A stretch of DNA of 64,000 bases from Theristus sp. LFF4_11 (taxonomy: Eukaryota; Nematoda; Chromadorea; Monhysterida; Xyalidae), in the NCBI GenBank assembly GCA_030248135.1, contig JASANC010003089.1, forward strand, positions 1 through 64,000, written 5' to 3'. Positions within the stretch are counted from its first letter, which is position 1, and each line of letters starts with the position of its first letter. The position numbers and the translations under genes were made by a program. A model generated the notes under the pieces. It was not told the origin of the DNA, ran no database searches, and saw nothing but the letters and a program-made list of their open reading frames with translations. Below are positions 47,106-58,215 of the stretch, one piece after another.

Positions 47106-48710
47106 TTAATTATGAATCTATGTACTAACGGACCACAGAATTTCGAAAAAGTATTCATCAAGTTTTTGTTTTGTTTTTGCAGTCTGATGTTTGACGAAGT
47201 CCACTGATTGTATGCATTTTCATCCCCTGGACTGGAACATTCAACAATGTAAACATGCTTTCATGTATTTTTGTGCTGTTGTCGCATAATTTCACCAGCG
47301 GAAACAGGTTTGAATCTTGAAAGTTCCATGATTTTTTTTCAAAACACTTTTTATCTCATTTCTGTGTTTCTTTTTGTCGAATTTTCGCTGCTGCAGTTGG
47401 TTTTTTTATACTGCCGTGGTTTGCTAATCAAAAGAGAAACCTTTCGGGAACGTCTTTTTATGAATATGCATTTTTTACGAACATTGGAGTGTTTACTTTT
47501 GAAAATCCACATAGTTTCTGTTAACTGGTGAATTGTAAAATTGTGTGGTTGTATTATGAATTATTGCGTAGTTTGTGTTTGGTCGCGGTTCTTGAGATTT
47601 GATACAGTATGTTTGTTTAAGCCTGTCACTTTTTGCGCAAAATATAAAGATCGCTGAGGAAGAAAGAACGGAATCGGAGTTGCAAGAAAAAATATCTAGC
47701 AACTGCTGAGGCGCTTGATTTCAACCAAACCCGATACACTCGTTCTTCTTACTGAATTCAAAATTTCGTGTGCTCTAAATTTTGCGAAAAAAATGACATG
47801 TTGAAACAAACGTAATTTACATCAAGATACACGACGACGACAAATTTTTGCTTGCACATTTTGTTACACTTCACGTGCAAAGAATTTCGTTGGCTTGGTT
47901 TTGTTTTCGACTGATTTTGCTGAAATTCAGAACACCGTTGATTGGTTTGCGAATGTTGGGTTTTCGCGCGCGAGACACTTGTCTCTTCTCTGCATAAAAG
48001 CCGACATGCAGAGAACGTCCGAACAAATTGTTTGATTTGTGATTCAGTTTTGAATCATGGGTTTTCTTCTTTCAGCGAGTCTTATTTTGTATTTATTCTG
48101 CTCTCATTACGGTTCCGGTGATGATTCATCAGTCATCTCAGTTTTTTCTGTGGGGTGTTGACCATTCAGAATTAGTACAGCCAACCTGACTAATGTATGT
48201 TAGTTTGAACGTGTCAGTCATGCTTGTGCGGTCAAGGGAGGCACTGCACGACAGGACCTCCCAACCAAAAACAAGTGTGGTTGCGGTCATTAGTTTATTT
48301 TACCGGTACACATTTTCAAGTGAACTAGTCTTCTTCATGCTCCGTAAAGGCGTAAACCGCTATTTTCAATCGGTGTTTTGTTTTTGGTTTTGTGTTTGTT
48401 CTCTCTTCATTCACCCGTTTTTTTGCTTAATATCACCACTTTCGTTTGTTGTGATTTGGAGTTGCACAAAATATCGTTTTTTTTGTGTGGTTTTCAGTGC
48501 CGAGAAATTGATCCAATTAAAAAAGAATAAACTCACGCTTGGGTGTTGTTTCGAACAATCGGATCGGATATCGGTCTTGTGGAAAAGTGCAACGACTGCT
48601 CGTTTGCTGCGATTTTTTGTGCAGCAATATCATCTGGAGACGTGGACCCGGATTTCAACCGTGTTTTGGTTTCTATTCGTTTTCAGGATTTTTTTCGAGT
48701 TTTATAAAAA
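47106..48710. other. Intergenic region upstream of MRPL1
   Basis: It contains a family D MITE at 47604-47815. Otherwise no gene is recognised. A 218-codon open frame at 48193-48849 has no family motif and overlaps the MRPL1 start in another frame. Confidence 0.45.
47604..47815. mobile_element. Family D MITE (212 bp)
   Basis: Ends tacagtatgtttgtttaagc and gacatgttgaaacaaacgta; interior shared with 43095-43240 and 40856-41075. Confidence 0.6.
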
Positions 48711-51700
48711 ATGGGCGTTCTCGATTCGTTGTTGGTTCGCGGTTTCGTGCGAGCGCGACTCCGCCTCCCGTCGCCTGTCACTGCCACGCCGTCATGCACA
48801 CCGCTGTTTCTGGTGCACGTGCAACCGGTTGCGTTCAAGTGCACTTTAGTGTTCGAACTCTGTAAATTGTAGGCTATCGGCTGATTGGCTCGTTGGTGGT
48901 AGGTAACGTGATGATAGCAGGCGTTTTGGTGGCGTTGGCTCTGTGCTGCACAGAACGCATACAAGCAAGATAACCAACCAATCAGCTGATAGTTTATGAG
49001 TTAGATTTCGACTGCAGTAGTTGCATGTGTTCTCTCTTCGAAACTCATCACTGGGTGAACCAGTTTTTTGTTTTTTGTTCAGATTCGCGGCAAAAAGCGG
49101 CAGTCCGTGGCGAGGGCCAAGAAGAAGCAGGAACCAAAAGAGATCATCTCGTTTGCGCAACGCATTCAAATGATGACCGCGCAACGGAAGAAGGGAAAGA
49201 TGAGGTGCGTTTTACGGGGGGCGGGGGGGGGTGGGGTGGAACTGCTGTTTGTCGTTTTGTGTAGGTTTTGACGCAAACGTATGCTTGCGTGTTTCGGTTG
49301 CTGTTGCTATTTTCATTGCCACAAACGCAACACCGTGTCTGCGGCCAATCAAATGCCAGAAAACAAGTGCAGTCCGGATGAGATGAGTTGGTAGTGGCGA
49401 TGGAGAATGTACAAGAGAACAAGCGTCGTCGTGGGGAGAACCAACGAAGCTTGTGGCTCCGACGCTGGCGGTTCCTGCCGGCTCCAGCCGCAAACGCCAA
49501 CAATTTGGCTCTGCCCCTCCAAGTTTTTTTCATGGCAACAAACAACAACAACAACAAAGCATGTGGCACTGCGTAACCAACAGTAACAGCACGACATCGG
49601 CTATGATCAACTTCTCCCCCCAACCCCCCGACAAAGATAAAAAAACACGTCTGCGGCGTCTGGTGCACGGCGGCGCAGCGCATTGAGCGTTGTTTGACAA
49701 CTAGCAACTTAACGAATTGACAAGCAATCCCCAACGTTAATTCTAAGGGAATCGCATACATTCGCAGCACGCGGACTACTGTGTGCGACCATGTACCATC
49801 GTTGATATTCAACATTATTGTGCTTGGGAAAATTGCCGGTGTTTTTAGAAGATACGATGCTGACTAGACGGTGTGCTTCAAATAAGTTGTCACAATTACA
49901 TCAGTACGTCATGAATCTGCTAACCAAGTAGCAAATCAGTCAACCAAGAAAAGCACTGTTAGTCATGGAATTACTGTTTCCGTTTCTCACGTACTGTTTT
50001 GTTGATGTGACGTCATGCAGGTGATGTGATCTTTTGATAATTGGTTGTTCGCGTTATTGTTGTCCTCCGATCACTGTGAATGTGTATGTCGTCTGGTGCA
50101 GATGAGTTCGCGTGCAGGTGATATTTTTCATTTTTCATGTTCATCACACGCCTATTCACGTTAGAGCATGAGTGGTTTAGCAACGTAGCCCCCCTCCCCT
50201 TTGGTGGAGCTGCCAATTGAAAAAGTAGAACTCTACAAGCAATTAAGCGAGAAGGAAGCAATCTCAGCAAGAATTGAAAGCAACCAAATGTAAAATGATG
50301 ACATTTCACGGGGTCGGCGTCTTCCACTATGGCATCTATGTATATCATCAATAGGTCAATAGGTTCAATAGGATGGTTGTTTTCTTGTGTGAGTTTTGGC
50401 TTAATCACTTGAAAACTTGTAAGTGACGTTTTCGTCTCTTTTTCACTGGTTGTTGCTGGGCGATCGGCCTTCATAAATTCTTTTGGTCTTTTTTGAGGTC
50501 TCTTACAAGCTCTTTATTTTGAAGAAGAACATTATATAATCTTTGATATGTTCTATGGTCACATTTCAGACGGAACCGGAAGTTTATTATCTAGATTACA
50601 TTATCTAGACTAACAGTGTCCTATGTTGAAACACGATGCGGAAGATAGTGAAGTGATGTTGTTTGATGTTGCTGATGCACTCAGGTGATCGTACTTTTAA
50701 AAAATAGAGCACTTGTTTCGACACGGAAAAGAACTCTACTTTTTATCCGTCAATAAAATTGTGAGAAACACCCATATGCAACAACTTGAAGTCAGCATTC
50801 AGTAGGAAAAGTTTTATGCTTTTGTAGTACTTTTGTCAATCGAGCAATATAAATTCAAAAATTTACAATGCTATGCTAGTGTTATGTGCTGAAGTTACTC
50901 GGCTCCTGCTGTGGTACTTCTGACCAAACGTCAAGGCGCGCATAATACTGACCGAGTGTTCATTGATTTGTTTCATCACAACGGCTGACATCAAACGCAG
51001 CTCCTGCACAAACAGAAAAAACATACATACAGTGAAATGACGCCAGCTAAAGATTGTCCTGCAAGTTTTCGGTGAAACTTCACTTCCGCCATGCATGCCA
51101 GGTTTGATTTATAGCACTATCATTTAGTTGTAAAACCAATCGACCAGCGTGTTACAAAACAATCAGAAGCATTATTATGAGTCCATTATGCTGTTCATAC
51201 AGTGTTACCGGAGTTTCTTGGTGGTCGAAAAAAACGAATGAATAAATGAACGATGAAATGAAACTGAGCGAATACCGTGCGTGCATACCTGAATCTGCAG
51301 TCGTACGCACATCATGAGCTCTTCTCGAACGGCGTGACTGTACCGCCGTCGCGCAATATACTGCATCAGTACGTAGAGCGAAAAGTTCGCTATCATCGTT
51401 GTATTCGTGATCGCGATTATCAGGACGCCCGTGTCCGTCTCGTGGAACTTCCACTCCGCGTGCAACAAGTCGACATACAAGAACAACAGCTCCTTCAGTG
51501 CGCTCGGCGCGTTCGACAGGATGTAGGCGCCGACGGGCGCCGAGCACACGATCACCGACTTCTTGGCGCTGTGCGCCCGGTCGAGAATCTTACGGTCGAG
51601 CGTTACAAAGATCTTCTTCTTTCGTGCCGCCTCTAGTGCCTTACGACCGAGCATCTTGGCCGATTTGCGGAGTAGATCGCGACTCTGCAGGTAGATGCCG

Positions 51701-54700
51701 ACGTAGATCATGACGACGACGACCAGAAGCCAGAGTTCGATCACGGACGCCATCAGTCGTCGTACGAGGTACAGTAGACGCGAGGCGTTCGGCTCCACGT
51801 TGTACTGGTACGCGACGTCGTCGTCGTCGTCGTCGTCGTACTCGGTGACGTTCAGCTGTAGCTGTTCTACTGTACTCGTTGTTGTTGGTGGTGTTGTGAA
51901 CGTTGTCGTCGTCTGTTTCGCCGTCACTGCGCGACAGATGACCAACGGCGACAGCAACATCGCAACAATCGTGATCGCGATCACGGTCACCGTTCGCTCG
52001 TGGCGCCCGCGACGGAACTTACCGAACGGATAACGTAGATCGTACAGTACCTGCAGTTAGTAATGCAAGGTATTGGATTGTATAAAAATGGTTTTACTTT
52101 GCGTACAAGTAGGACGACAACTGGACAATGTCACGCAAAAAATCCAATTTACGAGCAAATGTGGATGCAGGAACAGAAACTACACATAGATGCTGGAAAC
52201 TGCAGAAAATTTCTCAAAAGCAAACTACGATTTGAGCGGTGAACTGGATCTACTATTTCGGGTTGACCAAACAGCGATCCTTTGCTTCTGAACATGTTTT
52301 CTGCAAGAACATATGTTGTAGAACGGGTTCCTGCTGCATCTCCATACGCATCTGCGCCCTATCTGCGTCGCCAGCTATGAATCAGGAATCGAATAGAAAA
52401 AGACTAGTGCTGGTTGTATACTTCGGCAGCAACGATGATGACGGTTACGTTCGCGAACACCAACAGCACATTGATGATGTAGAGTTCGACGTGCGCGAAA
52501 TATGCTGCGAGCAGCCAGTATCTCGGCACGAGATAGCGGGCGCGCGTTTTGCAGAGCATGCTGAAAGTTGGGATTATATGGCACCTGTTTATTGGCCGTG
52601 CAATAATGGAAGTTATTTGTAAAGGTTATTAGAATAAGCTTCTCCGAACCCCATACCTGAACAGCAACAGCGCTTGCAGCGCCAAATAGTTGACGGACAA
52701 TATTCGCAGGTAGACAACGTAGGAGCCGGCCGAGCGCATGGCCTTCTGTTTGACCACGATCAGATTGACGATTTGGCAGATGGTGCCGATGACGAGCTCT
52801 ATTGGAATGACATACACTCGTAGCGCCCATGTGATCGTTTGCGGCCAGTTCAATTCGATGTCCGTCTCATTGTACATCGCGCAAACTTTGTTGCACCCGG
52901 CTGTCGTATTCACGAAACCATGCTCCGATTATCTCTTCAGAGAAACGTTGAGATTAGAAGGTGTTCGTGGTAGTTCAGGACATCGATTTTTTTACGACTG
53001 AGTCATAAGCACCTTTGAAAGCTGGGCCGTTTTTTCCTTAGTGTGTGTTGTTATTGTAGAATCGTAAAACGGTCTGATTTTTTTAGAAGTTAAGGAATGA
53101 AGTGCTCAGCCGTTGCTTATGAGGTGATTAGTGCTGGCAAACAGGTGACTAAATGTGCTGATGACAGGTGATCACTGGTGGCTCATACTATCCTATTATC
53201 CAAGAGCTATTATGGAAAATTATTCGCGCGAAACGTGACTTCATTGTTTACGTGTGTATGATATTATCAAATCAGCCGAAACGATTTGAAAACTTGCTCA
53301 ATATTAAAAAGAAACCTTCAAGGAGATTATATCTGCTGGATGGGCACGATCATGAATTCCGTACTCGTTGTTTCCTATTAGTCTTCCGGATCATTTTTGA
53401 TGTCTTAATAAACGCATGGCTATGTAATTTAGACTCCATTCGTTAATGTCGATGCTTAGCATTTCCACGCAACACTGTCCGGAAATCCCCGTCAGATACA
53501 AACGTGCATCTAATCACTTCTACAAATTAAATGACGCGAAAGCGAAATAAGTTCCCTCAGAGACAATTACGACCGGATGCCATGCCCACGACCATGAATG
53601 AATGGCAAGGCTATCAGGAACTCTATGAACAACGAGAAAGTCACAATCACGGGGACGGGAGAGGTGTTTCTTTGTTATTGTTGATCAGTTTCAACTTGAT
53701 CTACATTCGTAACATGTTCTTCTTGTTGTTTGCAGCTCTCTATCGCAGCAACACCCGGCGCGTGTGATCGATCCGACCACTCTGCCGGAGCTGCCCATCG
53801 ATCATCCGGATGACATTTTGCTCACGAACAGCTACCGCCAACCGATCTACACCATTCAGGTTTCTCATCATCAAGTCAACTTTAATTTGTATTTGTAGCC
53901 CCCCCCCCCCACCCACCGGTTCCAGAAATCCAAAGGTACGATACTCCGGTCCGGTGGTAAGGTTGTGTAGGGTGAATGGATGCTGATGACCCCCGTGGAC
54001 CAACGCACTCCTCGCCATAAGAGAGGGACAAGTTTTTGTTTGGTTTTGCCGGCATGATAGCAGCCCAGCTTTCCGTCATAGAGTATTTTGAAGAAGCGCT
54101 GAACGGATTGAGCGCGGTTGTGAGGAGCATGTTGTTTGTGCTCATACGCAAAATTGTTTCACAACAACCGCGGGGCTTAGAGGCTGTCCGCCTTTAGTGG
54201 CGAAGGCGTTAGCCCACCGGACGCTCAGCTTTCATGCAGTCCAACACCAAAGCACCGCAGTTTTGTTTCTTCTTGTTTCTGGTTCTGGAGGGATGGGTGT
54301 CACCAATTCTGATAGTCTGATTGCTATTTGTCTGAAAATGCCAACAACACTAAAAAACGAAATAAAACCGGAATTCTCATTGTTCGGCGTTTCACAGGAA
54401 GCGCTAGCGATGCACCGAGAGATGATGCATCCGCAAGTGTACAACCACCCGTCCGCACCCGTCCGACTGCGGCTTGACCTCAATATGAACCTGCAGAGGA
54501 AGGTCGGCTTCTTCGGAAAAAATAGCGTCAAAAATACAGCAGCCGACGACTCGCTTTCTTAAATATCGTTTTTTTGCTGGAAAACCGTGCTTGATCTTGA
54601 GATGTGTGAAAAGTGAAAATATAGGCGATTCTGATCGGCTGAGTGCTCACTTGAGCGTACTTGAGCGCCAGGTGCCAGCCAATCATTGCGGTCGATTTTG

Positions 54701-56973
54701 AACTCTCTCGAATTGTACAGTCGCACTACTGGTAATCTTGGTCATTAGCTGATTGATGACCAGTGCTACGAACTCAAAATTGTCGTTTCCGTCCGACCAC
54801 AGATCCATTTCATGCGTTTCCTGAGTCATCCGCCGTGTAGCAATGTAGCCGTTCGCTATTCACCATGTAACGCGCGCATTTTTTCTGTCTGCTGCTCATT
54901 TCAGAAACGTTTCCTGTCGAATCGTCAGCAGATCGTGACGCTGCCGCATCCGTTTCGAGTTGCCTCGCAACGCCGTCACGTGCTGGCGTTTGCAGTGAGC
55001 AAAGTGGAGCAGTCATCTGCCACTGAGGCTGGTGCGGACACGGTCGGCGACATGGACCTGGTGAAAAGGGTCGGTTTCGAAGTATTGCATTTTGTTATTT
55101 GGATTGGATTTTGCAATTCCATAATGCATTTTCCATTTCTATATGACATATTTTTTGAAAAAAACACTGAAATTTTTGACATCAAATGATGGGTCTGTTG
55201 CGGCTTTCTTGTTGCTTTTAATTGGCAGTGAGATTTCTGAATTGGTTTTGTTATTCAAACAGTTTCATGCGCTGAATTCGCTTGGTTGCGTTTTCGAAGT
55301 TGAGTTTCTGGTTGCCTTGCAACCGTCTGCAAACTGGGCCACCACTTTTTACGCCACTTGAAAAACGTGTGCTCATTTCTTTTCGTTTTGTATGTGCTTT
55401 GATAAAATGTTTATTTATTGAAAGAAAAAAAGCGAAAAACTTCCTGTTACAGATCGTAAAAGGCACTTTCCGAACGGACGATTTTGACTACGTGGTCGCA
55501 CACGAAGACATCATCAACTCGCTGACGTCGTTGCGTGGACTGATCAAATCGAAGTATCCGACCGAGAATAATGGTGGCGTTTTCTTAAACTTTTGGTAGT
55601 TTGCACAGCGAAACGTTCCATTTGAAGGTGATTTTTGTTGACTGACTGCGTATGGGATGGTTGGTTAGCCTAGCAGTTGGGTTGGTGAAAAACCGGTGTT
55701 TTACGTTGCCAGGAAAAAATACCGGTTTTTTGCTTTTGCATGCCAACTCAAGTTTGTGTCTTGATATCGAAATAAAAGTCACCTTGTCATCAGGTGTTGG
55801 TTGTCGTGTGATCAGGCACGGTGTCCTTCCACGAGATGTGCAGATGTATTACATGTAATATTACATGTCTCGTGGCAATCCTCGGTTTGTGATTGTCACG
55901 AAACACCAACAACTTCAAAAGCGGCCCTCTTTCCGTTTTCCATATTGCCGTTTTTCCAGACTGCGTCGGCAGCGACCTGGCAGCGCTGGTGAGGCGCATC
56001 CAGACGGGCGTTGAGTTTCGCATCGAGCAGGACGTGCTGACGCCTGAGTATGGCGTCTGTGACACGCTCGTTGGAACGGTAAACAGCGGCGCGCACTTGT
56101 TACTGAGCTTGTTCACTTTTCCGCAAGTGTTTAGCTAACTACCCCTAGCATTTTGTACCCTAAGCCTGAATAAACGTTTTAACAAACATTCCTCGACGAT
56201 TCCAGTTTTCTCTGGGCGATGAACAACCGCAACATTCCAGTTTTCACACCGGGATTGTCTCTGAGTAGTGGATGATTATACATTTCGAGAGTTCGAGCAG
56301 TTCAAGTCAAATCGGTGACACAGAAAGAGGGAGCAAAAGCTTTTTTGGGAAACGTGTTTTTTCTCGGATTTTCCTTTCGACCAATGTAAGAAACCAGGTC
56401 CGTTGATGCTTCACCTAAAGGCCAGTTCATGCCGACGGATACGAACGACCACACGAACCAACATTAATTTAGGCGATGTTTTTAGCCAGAGCTAAGCCAG
56501 AGAAGCGTACAGAACGCCGTCGAGTAGGGCGCCCATCGAGTTTGCAATAATGCGAGACCGGATGTCTCGTGGCGTGCGGTGCCTACATTCATCTGCATGG
56601 TCGGTATTATTAAAAAATTAGTATTGTAAAACACGAGACCTGACGTGACGTGCCGTGGCGTGCCGAAAACGCACACTTCAGTATGAACGGGCTTTAAGAA
56701 ACAACGGACGCTCTCTATTGCAGCTTGACATGCCGGACGCACACATCGAAGAGAACATCGCGTTCATGCTGCACAAGATCTGTGCGCATCGGCCGTGCAA
56801 CGAGAAACTCGGTTCGTCTGTTCGTGTGCAGTTTGTCCGAAGCATTCATGCCGGTGCGGCGGTCTGGTCTGTGGTGAACCGTGCTGCACGTACCGCCATG
56901 CGGTGCGCATTGCCGCAAGCGTACCACCACGGTTCACCACACCGCGTAGAGCGCGCGAAAATTTCAGTGAAAG

Positions 56974-57050
<77 letters not shown>

Positions 57051-57670
57051 ACGGGAGCGGATTGGTGGAAAACTTATTTGAGGACTTCCCTATCAACCTG
57101 CCACTATCGCGCTGGTTTATTCAGATTTGCGCTCCTTTGTACCCTGCTTAACAAAAACATGTTTATTCATACAAACTGTAGTAGTACGGTTTATGGGAGC
57201 CTAACTGTAACAAAGTTTTTCATTTGGCTTTTTGGCCCTGTGTTCGAACTTTCAATTTCAATAACCTTAAACATTCGAACTCTAAATTATAGGCTACCAG
57301 CTGATTGGTTGGTTATTACGTGATGCATGCATTCTTTAGAGGCGCAGTCTGACGTGTACAGAATGCACGCATCGCGTGATCACTGGGCCAATCAACTGAT
57401 AGCCAGTAATTTAAGAGTTCTAGTGTAGCACCTTTTCTTAAACTTCCAGGCCACTTCGTGCACCGTGCCGTGCTGATGGTTCAAGCGGTCGGACCAGAAG
57501 AGTTTTTCGCGATTGACTTCATGAAATACCGCGGCATGGATGAGGAGGACGAGACGAAGAAGGCGAAACGAAAGAAGAAAGAGGCAAAAGTGGACAGCAC
57601 GCATCAGTCGGCCACGGAGGCAATGGTGGACGCTGTTGAAGTGGAGACTTTGAGCGAGGCACGAGCCTGA
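48711..57670 (+). CDS. MRPL1: Mitochondrial ribosomal protein L1 (uL1m)
   Basis: Exons: 48711 to about 48830 (first exon, end uncertain), 49083-49204, 53736-53859, 54398-54502, 54905-55069, 55453-55573, 55960-56078, 56724-56811, 57450-57670 (TGA). Exons 2-9 give 355 codons including stop with consistent phases. It binds 23S-type rRNA at the L1 stalk of the mitochondrial large subunit. The first exon, MGVLDSLLVRGFVRARLRL, is Arg-rich and lacks acidic residues after position 5, fitting a mitochondrial presequence. Then come a basic KKRQSVARAKKKQ stretch, LRLDLNMNLQRK, VTLPHPF, the uL1-type AGADTVGDMDLVKR, FDYVVAHEDIINSLTSLRGL, the ENNDCVGSDLAALVRR segment, and CAHRPCNEKLGHFVHRAVL, matching vertebrate MRPL1 (CRHRPLNLGPFVVRAFL). 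A Lys/Glu-rich tail follows. Intron 2 is 4.5 kb and hosts a receptor gene on the other strand. Confidence 0.9.
48853..49017. mobile_element. Family B MITE
   Basis: Outer inverted ends gttcgaactctgtaaattg and gttagatttcgac; inner arms gctgattggctcgttggtgg and accaaccaatcagctgatag. It lies in MRPL1 intron 1. Confidence 0.7.
49205..50862. other. MRPL1 intron 2, left part
   Basis: Apart from the receptor fragment at 49645-49815 nothing is recognised. A minus-strand frame at 50013-50474 has no family motif and no supporting splice sites. Confidence 0.45.
49645..49815 (-). pseudogene. Fragment of a second seven-transmembrane receptor
   Basis: On the minus strand from ATG 49815 the translation VLRMYAIPLELTLGIACQF then VKLLVVKQRSMR closely follows transmembrane helix 1 of the receptor gene 2-3 kb away (LRVYVIPIELVIGTICQI then VNLIVVKQKAMR). 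After about 45 codons the similarity is lost in this frame. A possible helix-2 remnant (LIIADVVLLLLV) continues in another frame. No further receptor exons are seen below it, so this is a broken paralogue or a lone duplicated exon. Confidence 0.65.
50863..52877 (-). CDS. Rhodopsin-like 7TM receptor, FMRFamide-receptor-like, nested in MRPL1 intron
   Basis: Exons: 52877-52657 (start tentative), 52560-52422, 52050-51289, 51003-50863 (stop). Phases agree; at least 420 aa. Helices seen: TM1 LRVYVIPIELVIGTICQI, TM2 LRILSVNYLALQALLLF, TM3 LYIINVLLVFANVTVIIVA, TM4 TVTVIAITIVAMLLSPLVI, TM5 IELWLLVVVVMIYVGIYL, TM6 near KKSVIVCSAPVGAYIL, TM7 IIAITNTTMIANFSLYVLM. The TM3 end reads VAAEVLYDLRYPF, where a DRY/ERY motif is expected: the Arg of that motif appears replaced by Val. 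The loop after TM4 is long, with Thr-rich and seven-Asp stretches and N-glycosylation sites (NVTE, NASR). The HVELYIIN and LRYPF context suggests a neuropeptide (FMRFamide-like) receptor, but this is inference. The frame is open upstream of the ATG (NTTAGCNKVC), so an upstream exon may exist. Confidence 0.8.
53895..54045 (+). repeat. Family J dispersed repeat
   Basis: Contains caccggttccagaaatccaa, aggtacgatactccgg and a cgccataagagaggg block, related to 41488-41650 and 44512-44670. It lies in MRPL1 intron 3 just after a C tract (53900-53910). Confidence 0.5.
55675..55740. mobile_element. hAT-like MITE end
   Basis: ttgggttggtgaaaaaccgg followed by ttgccaggaaaaaataccgg resembles the termini of 7109-8350 and 37023-37091. 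The right boundary was not found. It lies in MRPL1 intron 6. Confidence 0.4.
56975..57048 (+). repeat. (CAA)n microsatellite
   Basis: About 24 uninterrupted ACA/CAA units in the last MRPL1 intron. Long Thr, Asn or Leu runs in frames across it are artefacts. Confidence 0.95.
57272..57424. mobile_element. Family B MITE
   Basis: Outer ends attcgaactctaaattatag and taatttaagagttc; inner arms ccagctgattggttggttat and cactgggccaatcaactga. It lies in the last MRPL1 intron, ending about 25 bp before the final exon. Confidence 0.75.
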
Positions 57671-57703
57671 TTGGGATTTGTAGCGACCGGGGATTTCGGA
57701 GTT

Positions 57704-57883
57704 CTACAGTCGAACACTAAATTATGGGCAATCCGCTGATTGGTTGGTGATGCACGTGATGCATGCGTTCTGTGCAGAAATTGCTGTGGGGGCGGAGTCT
57801 ACCATGCACAGAAAGCATGCATCACGTGCCTCACCAACCAATCATTTATTGCCTACAATTTAGAGTTCGACTGTATATTCTGT
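57704..57883. mobile_element. Family B MITE, near-complete (180 bp)
   Basis: TA-flanked ends tacagtcgaacactaaatta and tttagagttcgactgta are near-perfect inverted repeats, with a gcatgcgttctgtgca / gcatgcatcacgtg core. It begins 34 bp after the MRPL1 stop and lies before the poly(A) signal, so it is probably transcribed in the 3' UTR. Confidence 0.85.
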
Positions 57884-57904
57884 TCCAGCTGTATTGTTCA
57901 GCTC

Positions 57905-57910
57905 AATAAA
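57905..57910 (+). terminator. Candidate poly(A) signal of MRPL1
   Basis: AATAAA 235 bp past the MRPL1 stop, just beyond the MITE at 57704-57883. Confidence 0.45.
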
Positions 57911-58040
57911 CAACTTTCTTTTTTTGGTGGTTTCTTCTGTGACACATTTGGCTGAAGAAATTCAACAGTGAAACTTTGTCAAACCAAGCACGTTGCTGGC
58001 TGCTTCATTTAACGTGTCAAACGGCAATGAAAGAGCACAT

Positions 58041-58215
58041 ACAGTCGAACTCTAAATTATAGGGAATCAGCGTCGTCGTTGGTGATCACGTGATGCATGA
58101 TCCGTGACGCATGGAGAAATTTCTGTGGGGGCGGAGTTTGGTTTGCATAGAAAGCATGTATCACGTGATCTCCAACCAATCAGCTGATTCTCTATAATTT
58201 AGAGTTCGGCTGTAC
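58041..58215. mobile_element. Family B MITE, near-complete (175 bp)
   Basis: TA-flanked ends tacagtcgaactctaaatta and tttagagttcggctgta with inner arms ttggtgatcacgtgatgcat and atcacgtgatctccaaccaa. The best-preserved copy in the window. Confidence 0.85.

Noticed and set aside
48193..48849. A 218-codon plus-strand open frame
   Set aside because: Low-complexity Phe/Ser/Arg composition, no motif, and it overlaps the MRPL1 first exon in another frame.
50013..50474. A 153-codon minus-strand frame in the MRPL1 intron
   Set aside because: No motif, no hydrophobic helices like the neighbouring receptor, no splice-supported partner exons.
56655..57323. A 222-codon frame with a long poly-Thr run
   Set aside because: It reads through the (CAA)n microsatellite and the MRPL1 intron; only 56724-56811 is coding, and in another frame.
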